From: Microbacterium sp. W4I20
GTDB lineage: Bacteria > Actinomycetota > Actinomycetes > Actinomycetales > Microbacteriaceae
DNA: 64,000 bases
NCBI RefSeq assembly: GCF_030816505.1
Contig: NZ_JAUSYB010000001.1
Span: forward strand, 930,001-994,000
Direction of reading: 5' to 3'
A model generated the notes under the pieces. The model had not been told where the DNA came from. It was given only the letters and a program-made list of their open reading frames with translations, and did no database searches. Shown here in pieces: positions 28,946 through 37,062 of the stretch (position 1 is the stretch's first letter; each line of letters opens with the position of its first letter). The translations under genes and the position numbers were made by a program.

Positions 28946-30749
28946 TCTCGTCCTTTCGTCCGTCCGGATCGATCAGCCCCGCGAGCGCCGCCTGGAGCGC
29001 GAACTCCGGTTCGGCGGCGACGACCTCGCTGAAGGTACCCGCCGCCGCGACCTCGCCGTCGCGCATGAAGAAGATGATGTCGGCGTTGCGAATGGTGGAG
29101 AGCCTGTGTGCCACGGTGATCGTCGTGACCGAGCCTCTGAGCTCCTCGATCGCGCTGGTGACGGCGGCCTCGGTCGCCGTGTCCAGTGCACTCGTCGCCT
29201 CGTCCATGACGAGCACGAGCGGATCGGTGTAGAGCGCTCGGGCGATACCGAGCCGCTGACGCTGTCCCCCGGAGAGTGCGAGGCCGCGCTCTCCGATGCG
29301 TCCGTCCACGCCGCCCTCACGCGATTCGATGAGAGGCAGGATCTGCGCCCGCGACAGCGCCTCCCGCACGCGCCCACGATCGAAGTCCGTCCGCCAGCTG
29401 AGCGCCACGTTCTGCGCCACGGTGGCGTCGAAGAGGGACACATCCTGCGGGACGAAGGAGATCTGCGCCCGCCAGGCGTTCAACACCTCGCTCAGTGGCA
29501 CATCGTCGACGGAGATGGTGCCGTGCGTGGGCTCCACCAGACCCAGGAGCAGATCGATCATGGTCGATTTCCCGGCTCCGGATGCTCCGACGAAAGCCAC
29601 CTGTGACCCGAAGGGGATCTCGATGTCCACACCTCGAACCGCATCCGCGGCGTCCGGCGAATAACGGAAGCCGACGTCCTTCAGCCGGAGCGCTGTGGGT
29701 TCCTCGGGCAGGCGCGCGACGTCGCCGATGTTCGCGATCTCCATGTAGCGGTCCGAACGCTGCACCTCTTCCAGGACGGCCTTCGCGTGCGGTGCACTGA
29801 TGTTCAGCTGCTGGAGAACGCCCTGGAAGCGCACCAGCGACGGTGCGAGACGGAATCCCGCGAGACCGAACAGAGCGATCGAGGCCATCGCCCCATCGAC
29901 AGATCCCTCGGTGAGGTACCCGGTGGCGCCGACGATCACGATTCCGCCGATCAGGGCGACGTCGAGGACATACCTCGGGATCTGTCCCAGGAACTGCGAA
30001 TTCGATCGTGCTCGCGTCGCGTGCGACCGGTTCTCCCGCACGACGCCGGCGACCTCTGCTGCGCTGCCACGCAACGTGACCTCTTTCAGCGCACCGATCA
30101 TCTCGGTGATGAGCCGCGACGACCGCAACGAGTACCGCAGCGCCACGAGGCCGGCCTCTTTCGACCGGCGCGAGATCTGGAACTGCAGGAGGAGCGCGAT
30201 CGCTCCCAGATAGACCAGGGTGACGAGACCCACGAATGGCTGAGCGATCGCCAGGACGAGGATCAGGGAGAAGAAGCTGAAGAACTCCCCGATGAGAGAC
30301 GCTCCGGGGAGCAGGAACCCGGAGATCGTCGTGCTCACACTCGAATCGCTGATGCGAACGAGGTCGGATGAGTTCCTCCGCAGCCTCTCCACCCAGGGGG
30401 CGCGGATGTACCCGTCGAAGACGCGGACCCCGAGCTCCAACTCGTAGGAGGCGAAGCGTCGAGTGGCGAACCACTGGAGCGTGAGAGCGAAGACGCCCTT
30501 CAAGACGATGAGGACGCACACGAGACCCAGCGGTATCAGCACCAGGGGGCCCTCGATCGTCCCGAAGACCGGCAATGTGACCGGTGTACGGCTGATCAGC
30601 GGCGAGATCACGACGGCGAGCATTCCGAGGGCGAGACCATCCATCAGCGCGAGCACACCCATCACCGATGCGTAGAACGTCAGGAAGCGAGCCGCGCTTC
30701 GCGGCAGAACACCCAGCACGCGCTTGTAGAGCGCCCAGTTCGCCTTCAT
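28935..30749 (-). CDS. type IV ABC exporter, fused permease-ATPase (MsbA/PglK-like)
   Basis: A 604-residue half-transporter. Residues 1-320 carry six transmembrane helices; the ATPase has Walker A GASGAGKST at 388-396, signature LSGGQ at 492-496, Walker B LVLVMDE at 511-517 and the switch HRLS. Set among glycosyltransferases, it most resembles PglK-type flippases that move an undecaprenyl-linked oligosaccharide across the membrane, though a lipid or drug exporter cannot be excluded. Its ATG overlaps the TGA of the upstream glycosyltransferase. It is the only flippase candidate near this operon. Confidence 0.87.
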   Translation of the reverse strand: MKANWALYKRVLGVLPRSAARFLTFYASVMGVLALMDGLALGMLAVVISPLISRTPVTLPVFGTIEGPLVLIPLGLVCVLIVLKGVFALTLQWFATRRFASYELELGVRVFDGYIRAPWVERLRRNSSDLVRISDSSVSTTISGFLLPGASLIGEFFSFFSLILVLAIAQPFVGLVTLVYLGAIALLLQFQISRRSKEAGLVALRYSLRSSRLITEMIGALKEVTLRGSAAEVAGVVRENRSHATRARSNSQFLGQIPRYVLDVALIGGIVIVGATGYLTEGSVDGAMASIALFGLAGFRLAPSLVRFQGVLQQLNISAPHAKAVLEEVQRSDRYMEIANIGDVARLPEEPTALRLKDVGFRYSPDAADAVRGVDIEIPFGSQVAFVGASGAGKSTMIDLLLGLVEPTHGTISVDDVPLSEVLNAWRAQISFVPQDVSLFDATVAQNVALSWRTDFDRGRVREALSRAQILPLIESREGGVDGRIGERGLALSGGQRQRLGIARALYTDPLVLVMDEATSALDTATEAAVTSAIEELRGSVTTITVAHRLSTIRNADIIFFMRDGEVAAAGTFSEVVAAEPEFALQAALAGLIDPDGRKDESVF

Positions 30750-31960
30750 CGTCCGGTTCCTTCGGTGCCGATCGACGCGAGGAACGCTCTTCCCTCGGAC
30801 TCCGCGTTCAGTTCTGCGGCTGCCTTCGCGGCGTTGGCCTTCATCCGGGTGAGCTGGTCGACGTCGATGGCGACAAGAGTGTCACGCAGCGACTCCCATG
30901 TGAACTCGGGCACGACGACGCCGTGTCCGTACTCTCGCACGATCGGAGCCATGGTCGGAGTCTCCCCCACGACGAGCGCGAGTCGACCCTGTGCGGCTTC
31001 GAAGAACTTGTTCGGCATGGCGTATTGGATGTTGTAGGTCCCGTTCGGACGGTAGAAGACGATCTCGAGGTCGTACTGGTTGATGCGCTCGGCGATCTCT
31101 CGCATCGGCGCAGGAGGAACGATGTGGATCCGGTCCTTCGCCGGATGGGACGCGATCTCGGCGCGAAGCTTGGCATGCACCGCAGGGTTCTCCGTGAGCA
31201 TGAAGGTCATCGAGAATCGGTCGGGGAGCTCGCGCAGCGCGGCGAGGATCTCGGTGAAGCCGCGGGCCCAGCTCGGCAAGCCATGGAAGAGCATCTTGAA
31301 ATCGGCCGGATCGACCGGGCGGGGCTCGAGTCCGGGCACGAACGGGGGCGCGTTACGCACCTCGTCAGGGACCCGGATGCCGAACTCCTCCGCGTAGAGA
31401 CGACCTATCGGTGTGTTGACGACGGAACGGCTCGTGAACCCCGAGGACCCGAGATGCCGCCGAACCCAGCGATAGTGCGGCCCGGTGACTCGCCCGCCGA
31501 AGTTGCGACGTCGCACGTCCGGGTCGCGGTACTCGTGGAGATCGAGGTGGCGTCCGCCGCGCCGGGCGGCGGGCGTGAAATCGCGCGGATCTTCCACCCA
31601 CGGGGCGAACTCGTATTCGTTGAACACGACCAGATCGTAGGCGCCTGCCCGGACGCGGTCACGGAGCGGGCGCGGAATCCTGTTGGTGACGAGCAGGCGG
31701 AAGCGCGATCGCGCCGGCATAAGGAAATGCGTCACAAGGGTGCCGACACGGCCCGCCGTCCATCGTACGGGCGCCGAGAGCGCGAAATGGTCGCGCACCT
31801 GCGCCGAGGGATGCCCGCCGAGACCGAGCGTATCCACCGTCCAGCCATCGCCCGCGAGCCAGTCGATCTCGCGTCGCACCCGCGGGTCCGAGGCGATGCT
31901 CGAGTAGGACAGCACGAGAGCGGTGCGGCCGTTCCGCGACATGAGCGCATCGGAATTCAT
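30746..31960 (-). CDS. glycosyltransferase (GT4-like), paralogue of the 24995-26128 gene
   Basis: A 404-residue GT-B protein. ALVLSYSSIASDPRVRREIDWLAGDGWTV, HLDLHEYRDPDVRRRNFGG, YNIQYAMPNKFFEAAQGRLALVVGE and YGHGVVVPEFTWESLRDTL parallel segments of the plus-strand gene at 24995, including the MPNKFFE variant of the donor-binding site. ATG 31960 is preferred; ATG 31942 is possible. Thirty-one bases separate it from the oxidoreductase upstream. The transferred sugar is unknown, but the WbpB/E/D-like genes just upstream make a diacetamido uronic acid a candidate. Confidence 0.82.
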   Translation of the reverse strand: MNSDALMSRNGRTALVLSYSSIASDPRVRREIDWLAGDGWTVDTLGLGGHPSAQVRDHFALSAPVRWTAGRVGTLVTHFLMPARSRFRLLVTNRIPRPLRDRVRAGAYDLVVFNEYEFAPWVEDPRDFTPAARRGGRHLDLHEYRDPDVRRRNFGGRVTGPHYRWVRRHLGSSGFTSRSVVNTPIGRLYAEEFGIRVPDEVRNAPPFVPGLEPRPVDPADFKMLFHGLPSWARGFTEILAALRELPDRFSMTFMLTENPAVHAKLRAEIASHPAKDRIHIVPPAPMREIAERINQYDLEIVFYRPNGTYNIQYAMPNKFFEAAQGRLALVVGETPTMAPIVREYGHGVVVPEFTWESLRDTLVAIDVDQLTRMKANAAKAAAELNAESEGRAFLASIGTEGTGR

Positions 31961-31991
31961 GACTTCACCGGCTCCACGACGCGCTGACAGG

Positions 31992-32975
31992 TCACAGGGT
32001 GACCGAATTGCCGACCAGAGCCGATTCCAGTGCAGCCTCGACGACGACGAGAGTCCGCTGGCCCTGTTCCATGGTGACGACGTCTGTTTCCTGCCCGAGC
32101 ACAGCATCGCGGAAGGCCTCATGCTCGACGCGCAGCGGCTCGCGCTTGGCGAACGCGTAGCGCGTGACGTCTCCCTCGGAGACCCCGCGGAACGACGACA
32201 CGGATTCCCACTCCAGGGGGATCGTGCCGTTTGCATAGAACGTGAGGTCGCCGGTGGAGGTGTCGGCGACGAACGCGCCCTTCTCCCCCGTGACGACGGT
32301 GACCCTCTCTTTCATCGGGCTGAGCCAGTTCACGATGTTGTTCACGATGACGCCGGACTCCGTGCGTCCTGTGATGGTGATCATGTCCTCGTGCTCCCGG
32401 CCGCTCTTGAATGCGGTCTGCGCGAACACGCGCTCGTAATCGCTCTGCACGACCCAGGCGGTGAGGTCGACGTCGTGCGACGCCAGATCCTTCGCGACGC
32501 CGACGTCGGCGATGCGCGACGGGAAGGGTCCCTGACGACGTGTCACGACCTGGTACACAGCGCCGAGCTCGTCGGCCTCGATCCGGCGGCGCAGCTCCTG
32601 CACCGCGGGGTTGAAGCGTTCGATATGCCCGACCGCGCCCACGAGCCCTGCCGCGGCGAAGGCGTCGACCATGCGCTGGCCCGCTTCGACGGTGTGCGCG
32701 ATGGGCTTCTCGACGAGGGTATGCACGCCCGCGGCCGCGAGCTTCAGCGCCGCATCCTCATGGAACCGCGTCGGCACCGCGACGACGGCGATGTCGATGC
32801 CCGCGCCGATCAGGGCATCGATGTCGGGAAGGATCCGCAAGTCACCGGCGACACCGTGCGGGTCTCCACCGGGATCGGCGATCGCGACGAGGTCGACGCC
32901 GGAGATCTCTCGCAGCACCCGTGCGTGATGGCGTCCCATCATCCCGACGCCGAGGAGCCCGGCCCGCAACGTCAT
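31992..32975 (-). CDS. Gfo/Idh/MocA oxidoreductase, WbpB/WlbA-like UDP-GlcNAcA 3-dehydrogenase
   Basis: A 327-residue NAD-dependent oxidoreductase: GVGMMG (GxGxxG at 9-14), EKP at 89-91 with the catalytic Lys, and GHIERFNPAVQEL. DVGVAKDLASHDVDLTAWV matches the sugar-nucleotide branch of the family. WbpB/WlbA oxidises C3 of UDP-GlcNAc uronic acid before amination by WbpE. The aminotransferase and N-acetyltransferase genes follow the same order as in wbp/wlb loci, which supports this over inositol-type activity. Its ATG shares one base with the stop of the aminotransferase (TGATG-type junction at 32975). Confidence 0.82.
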   Translation of the reverse strand: MTLRAGLLGVGMMGRHHARVLREISGVDLVAIADPGGDPHGVAGDLRILPDIDALIGAGIDIAVVAVPTRFHEDAALKLAAAGVHTLVEKPIAHTVEAGQRMVDAFAAAGLVGAVGHIERFNPAVQELRRRIEADELGAVYQVVTRRQGPFPSRIADVGVAKDLASHDVDLTAWVVQSDYERVFAQTAFKSGREHEDMITITGRTESGVIVNNIVNWLSPMKERVTVVTGEKGAFVADTSTGDLTFYANGTIPLEWESVSSFRGVSEGDVTRYAFAKREPLRVEHEAFRDAVLGQETDVVTMEQGQRTLVVVEAALESALVGNSVTL

Positions 32976-34072
32976 CAGGCGCCTGCCTTGGCGACGGCGT
33001 TGACGGCAGCGACGATGCGCTCGAGGTCGTCCTGGCTGAGTGAGGGATGCACCGGCAGCGAGGCGACCTCGCGAGCGGCCCGCTCGGTCTCCGGGAGATC
33101 GAGGCCCGGCGCGAAGTGAGTCAGCGAAGGGAGACGGTGGTTCGGAATCGGGTAGTACACGCCGGCGCCGACGTTGTACTCGTTCTTCAGGGCTGCGACG
33201 AAGCCGTCGCGATCCTCGGGGACGCGGACCGTGTACTGGTGATAGACGTGGACCGCTCCATCGGCGACCGGAGGCACGATGACACCCTCGAGGTTCGCGT
33301 CGAGGAACGCGGCGTTCGACTGCCGCGTCTTCGTCCAGGCGTCGACCTTCGTGAGCTGAACGCGGCCGATGGCGGCGTGGATATCGGTCATCCGGGCGTT
33401 GAAGCCGATGACCTCGTTCTCGTACTGACGCTCCATGCCCTGGTTGCGGAGCAGCTTGACCTGGCGCGCGATCTCGTCCGTCGCGGTCGTGACCATGCCG
33501 CCCTCGCCGCTGGTCATGTTCTTGGTCGGGTAGAGGCTGAACATGGCGAAGTCGCCGAAGGATCCCACCGGACGTCCGTCCAGCGCGGCTCCATGAGCCT
33601 GCGCGGCATCCTCGTACAGGGCGACGCCGTGCTCGGAGGCGATGGCCTCCAGCTCACGCATGCGCGCCGGGTGCCCGTACAGGTGGACGGGCAGGATGCC
33701 CTTGGTCCGGGGAGTGATCGCCGCGGCGACGGCCTCGGGGTCGAGCGTGAAGGTGTCCGGCTCGATGTCGACGAATACCGGCGTTCCGCCGGTCAACGCG
33801 ACGGAGTTGCCGGTCGCCGCGAAGGTGAACGACGGCACGATGACCTCGTCGCCGGCGCCGACGCCGGCTGCGAGAAGCCCGAGGTGGAGGCCTGCGGTTC
33901 CGGAGTTCACGGCGACGGAGGGGCGTCCGGGAACGAAGTGCTCCGAGAACTCCTTCTCGAATGCGGCGACCTCGGGGCCTTGGGCGACCATGCCGCTGCG
34001 CAGAACCCGGTCGACTGCTTCACGCTCTTCGTCGCCGATGATCGGCTTGGCGGGGGGAATGAACTCGCTCAC
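32975..34072 (-). CDS. DegT/DnrJ/EryC1/StrS aminotransferase, WbpE/WlbC-like
   Basis: A 365-residue PLP sugar aminotransferase with IPPAKPIIGDEEREAV at the start, NSGTAGLHLGLLAAGVGAGDEVIVPSFTFAATGNSV, ALYEDAAQAHGA and the PLP lysine K184 in FSLYPTKNMTSGEGG. The C-terminal VYYPIPNHRLPSL is common to WbpE-type enzymes. It would aminate the 3-keto sugar made by the neighbouring oxidoreductase. It overlaps the N-acetyltransferase gene upstream by ATGA. Confidence 0.87.
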   Translation of the reverse strand: MSEFIPPAKPIIGDEEREAVDRVLRSGMVAQGPEVAAFEKEFSEHFVPGRPSVAVNSGTAGLHLGLLAAGVGAGDEVIVPSFTFAATGNSVALTGGTPVFVDIEPDTFTLDPEAVAAAITPRTKGILPVHLYGHPARMRELEAIASEHGVALYEDAAQAHGAALDGRPVGSFGDFAMFSLYPTKNMTSGEGGMVTTATDEIARQVKLLRNQGMERQYENEVIGFNARMTDIHAAIGRVQLTKVDAWTKTRQSNAAFLDANLEGVIVPPVADGAVHVYHQYTVRVPEDRDGFVAALKNEYNVGAGVYYPIPNHRLPSLTHFAPGLDLPETERAAREVASLPVHPSLSQDDLERIVAAVNAVAKAGA

Positions 34073-34680
34073 ACGGTCTCCTTGCTCAGTGTTCCATCAG
34101 TCTCGATAAATCGTGCACCCGTCGAGGGGCACACCCAGGTCCTGTCATCTCCGTCGGCGACGAGCGGCACACCCGACTCGCCGACCCATCCGATCCGGCG
34201 CGCGGGGACACCGGCGACGAGCGCGTACGCCGGAACGTCCTTGACGACCACGGCACCGGCGGCGACGGTGGCCCACTCGCCGATCGTGACCGGCGCCACA
34301 CAGGTGGCACGCGCGCCGATGGCAGCTCCACGCTCGATGGTCACACCGACGGGCTCCCAGTCATGAGCGCTCTTGATCGAGCCGTCGGCATTGATCGCGC
34401 GCGGATACGTGTCGTTGGTCAGCACGACGGCGGGTCCGATGAACACGCCGTCGCCCAGCTTCGCCGGCTCATAGACCAGCGCGTAGTTCTGAACCTTGCA
34501 GTTGTCACCCATGATCACTCCGGTACCGATGTAGGCACCACGACCGACGATGCAGTTCTCGCCGAGCTGCGCACTCTCGCGCACCTGCGCGAGATGCCAG
34601 ATGGAGGAGCCGGCGCCGATGATCGCATCGGGGGAAACGTCGGCGGAATCGACGATCCGCACGCTGGTGGGCTGGGTCAC
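34069..34680 (-). CDS. left-handed beta-helix N-acetyltransferase, WbpD/WlbB-like
   Basis: A 203-residue hexapeptide-repeat acetyltransferase: repeats run from IIGAGSSIWHLAQVRE through LGENCIVGRGAYIGTGVIMGDNCKVQNYALVYEPAKLG to IGARATCVAPVTIGEWATVAAGAVVVKDVPAYALVAGVPAR. The inserted loop VVLTNDTYPRAI carries the conserved Asn-Asp of this family, which N-acetylates the 3-amino group of the UDP sugar. GTG 34680 is chosen because an AGGAGG lies 8 nt upstream. The protein could alternatively serve the legionaminate pathway, which has no acetyltransferase of its own here. Confidence 0.85.
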   Translation of the reverse strand: MTQPTSVRIVDSADVSPDAIIGAGSSIWHLAQVRESAQLGENCIVGRGAYIGTGVIMGDNCKVQNYALVYEPAKLGDGVFIGPAVVLTNDTYPRAINADGSIKSAHDWEPVGVTIERGAAIGARATCVAPVTIGEWATVAAGAVVVKDVPAYALVAGVPARRIGWVGESGVPLVADGDDRTWVCPSTGARFIETDGTLSKETV

Positions 34681-34688
34681 AGAGCTCT

Positions 34689-34694
34689 CCTCCT
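34689..34694 (-). promoter_or_regulatory. consensus ribosome binding site AGGAGG
   Basis: AGGAGG on the minus strand, 8 nt before GTG 34680. It is one of few strong Shine-Dalgarno sites in the window and decides the acetyltransferase start. Confidence 0.75.
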
Positions 34695-34740
34695 GTCGAC
34701 ATCGCTCATGCGATGACTCGACGGTGTGCAATTCTATCGT

Positions 34741-35949
34741 TCAGTGGCTGGATGCCCGTCCAGCCCCCCGCCGCGCGCCGCGCCGCGATGCCACCGTCGC
34801 GAGCACCGCGTCTGCGGCGCGAGCTGCCACTGACCGGGCCGATACGTTCCGATGCGCCCAGTCCACGAGGTGCGGATCCGGGCGGCCGTCGGTCTCGGCG
34901 AGAACCCCTGCGATCGCTGCGGCATAAGCCTCGGCATCGAACTCGGCGGAGGCGCCCAGCTGCTCCTCGACGATCGTCGTGCGCAGCGGTTCCGGGCCGC
35001 AGTACGCGACCGGCGTTCCGACGGCCAGAGCCGCGTACAGCTTCGTGGGCACAGCGAAGTCGTACCCCTTCCCCGGCTGGAGGGTCGCGAGCGCCACCCG
35101 CGCGGACCGGATCCACGCCGCGGCCTGCTCGGGCGGCATCGGCGGGAGGAACGTCACCCTGTCGGCGATGCCTTGTGCCACCGCCGACGCTTCGAGGGCA
35201 TCGCGATCGGACCCCTGTCCGATGAAGACCGCCTTCACCGACGGAACCGAGCGCAGGAGGATCGCGAGCGCGTCCACCGCCACGCGCGCACCGTGCCATT
35301 CGCTCATGGTGCCGGCATAGACGATGTCGGGGGCATCGTCGATACGCGGGCCGTCCGGAGCGAAGAGGTCGGTATCGACGCCGTGCCCGACCGGGCTCAT
35401 CCTCGCCCCGGGTGCCATCGTCCGGATCCGTGAGATGACTCCGTCGGACACGACGAGATCGGTTGCCGCGCCGAGCAGAGCGAAACGTTCGAGACGTCGG
35501 ACCACGCCGATCACCCAGCCGGCGGCCCCCGTCATCTGCGCCGCATCGGACCAGATGTCCGCCGCGTAGTAGACGTATGGGCGACGGATCAGCCAGGTGG
35601 CGACCCGCGCGACGGTGCCGGTCGTGGGAGGCGGCTCGACGACGTAGACGTCGGCTCGTCGTCCGAAGATCATGCGGAAGAAGAGGGGGATGTCGAAGCT
35701 CATGTACTGGAGGTAGCCGCGCACGTACCCTGCTCGATCTCTCAGCACCGGCCAGCGTGCGACGGTCTCGGCTGTCCCCGCGTCGTGCCGGATACCGCGG
35801 GGCGGCCGGCTCGTGAGGACGCGGACGTCCTGTTCTCTCCGCACCAGCTCGTCCGCCAGGGCCTGCAGACGCAAGGAGGCGGCGGACGGCTCGGGCGCGT
35901 AGATCCGGGAGATGATCGTGACCCGATTCGCGCGTCTTTTCGTCGGCAT
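34741..35949 (-). CDS. glycosyltransferase family 4 (WbuB-like)
   Basis: A 402-residue GT-B protein: VTIISRIYAPEPSAASLRLQALADELVRR, ADVYVVEPPPTTGTVARVATWL, YYAADIWSDAAQMTG, MSPVGHGVDTDLFAPDG, IVYAGTMSEWHGARVAVDALAIL and YDFAVPTKLYAALAVGTPVAYCG. The DIWSD segment and overall layout resemble WbuB/CapL-type transferases that add N-acetylhexosamines. ATG 35949 is preceded by GCAGG. It is the first gene of the long minus-strand operon, 60 bp ahead of the acetyltransferase, and divergent from the GT2 gene at 36007. Confidence 0.85.
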   Translation of the reverse strand: MPTKRRANRVTIISRIYAPEPSAASLRLQALADELVRREQDVRVLTSRPPRGIRHDAGTAETVARWPVLRDRAGYVRGYLQYMSFDIPLFFRMIFGRRADVYVVEPPPTTGTVARVATWLIRRPYVYYAADIWSDAAQMTGAAGWVIGVVRRLERFALLGAATDLVVSDGVISRIRTMAPGARMSPVGHGVDTDLFAPDGPRIDDAPDIVYAGTMSEWHGARVAVDALAILLRSVPSVKAVFIGQGSDRDALEASAVAQGIADRVTFLPPMPPEQAAAWIRSARVALATLQPGKGYDFAVPTKLYAALAVGTPVAYCGPEPLRTTIVEEQLGASAEFDAEAYAAAIAGVLAETDGRPDPHLVDWAHRNVSARSVAARAADAVLATVASRRGARRGAGRASSH

Positions 35950-35994
35950 CCTGCCCCTGCAGCTCGATTGACCGGCGTCCGAACCGACACCTGA

Positions 35995-36000
35995 CACAAT
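35995..36000 (+). promoter_or_regulatory. -10 element of the DPM1-like glycosyltransferase gene
   Basis: CACAAT, 6 nt, then ATG at 36007. A TTGACC lies at 35968-35973 but the 21-nt gap is long for a -35. The same CACAAT arrangement recurs at 59481. Confidence 0.4.
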
Positions 36001-36006
36001 AGAACC

Positions 36007-36705
36007 ATGTCCTCGAGCGTCCCTGCGCCTTCCTCGCCCGACCAGAGCGCCTGGGTCGTCATCCCCCTCTACAACGAGGCGAGTGTCATCGGCGGCGTCG
36101 TGGAGAGCCTGAAGCCGTACTTCGCACACATCGTGTGCGTCGACGACGGCTCCTCCGACCGCTCCGCCCGTGAAGCGATGGATGCCGGTGCGCATCTGGT
36201 GCAGCATCCGGTCAACCTCGGTCAGGGCGCAGCTCTGCAGACCGGATTCGCATTCGCGCTTTCGCACCCCAAATGCGAGTACATCGTCACGTTCGACGCC
36301 GACGGTCAGCACCGCCTGGAAGACGCGATCGGGATGCTGGAGCTCGCTCGTCGCGATGATGTGGCGATCGTGTTCGGATCGCGGTTCCTCGACGATCGTA
36401 CGAACCCCGGGTGGATCAAGAAGGTCATCCTGAAGACAGCGGTCTGGGTGACCAACCTCACCACCAGTCTCAAGCTCACCGACGCGCACAACGGCCTGCG
36501 CGTGATCCGGCGCGACGCCGCCGAAGCGATCGACCTCCGCCAGGATCGGATGGCGCACGCGACCGAGATCGTGCTCGAGCTCGGCCGCACCCGCCTCCCC
36601 TGGAAGGAGTACCCGGTGGAACTCCTGTACACGGACTATTCGAAGGCGAAGGGCCAGAGCGTGCTCAACTCCGTCAACATCCTCGTCGACCTGGTGGTGA
36701 GGTAA
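36007..36705 (+). CDS. polyprenyl-phosphate hexosyltransferase-like GT2 (DPM1 type)
   Basis: A 232-residue soluble GT-A protein: WVVIPLYNEASVIGGVVESL, DDGS at 46-49, GQGAALQTGFAFAL, DADGQH at 97-102 (metal-binding DxD) and a GSRFLDDRTNPGWIKKV loop. The compact size and absence of C-terminal helices match DPM1/UDP-glucose:undecaprenyl-phosphate transferases that charge a lipid carrier. Three bases separate it from a DUF2304 gene, a frequent pairing. Confidence 0.85.
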   Translation: MSSSVPAPSSPDQSAWVVIPLYNEASVIGGVVESLKPYFAHIVCVDDGSSDRSAREAMDAGAHLVQHPVNLGQGAALQTGFAFALSHPKCEYIVTFDADGQHRLEDAIGMLELARRDDVAIVFGSRFLDDRTNPGWIKKVILKTAVWVTNLTTSLKLTDAHNGLRVIRRDAAEAIDLRQDRMAHATEIVLELGRTRLPWKEYPVELLYTDYSKAKGQSVLNSVNILVDLVVR

Positions 36706-36708
36706 CCC

Positions 36709-37062
36709 ATGTGGATTCAGATCGTCCTGATCGCCGCCATCGTGGTGCTCGCGGTCTTCATGATGCGCCGAACCGGCGCGGACAGCCACCTCGCCATCAG
36801 GCGGCTGCTCATGGGCCTGTTCGTCGTGGCCGCCGTACTCTCGGTGCTGTTCCCGCAATGGCTGACCTGGCTCGCAGGCCTCGTGGGCGTCGGCCGTGGC
36901 ACCGACCTGGTGCTCTACGCCCTCATCCTGATGTTCCTGGCTTTCGTGTACTCGCAGTACCGCCGCAACATCGCTCTGCAGCGCCAGCTGACTCTCCTCG
37001 CCCGGAAGATCGCCCTACTCGAGGCGTCCGAGAACGAGAAGGACTCTACTCACAACCGGTGA
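36709..37062 (+). CDS. DUF2304 family membrane protein
   Basis: A 117-residue protein with three hydrophobic segments (about 2-18, 31-60 and 66-82) followed by a charged helix (QYRRNIALQRQLTLLARKIALLEASE) likely to be a cytoplasmic coiled coil. The layout is typical of DUF2304, encoded beside DPM1-like GT2 genes. It may anchor or assist the transferase; no direct evidence. The stop overlaps the convergent DUF6541 gene by 17 bp. Confidence 0.8.
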   Translation: MWIQIVLIAAIVVLAVFMMRRTGADSHLAIRRLLMGLFVVAAVLSVLFPQWLTWLAGLVGVGRGTDLVLYALILMFLAFVYSQYRRNIALQRQLTLLARKIALLEASENEKDSTHNR

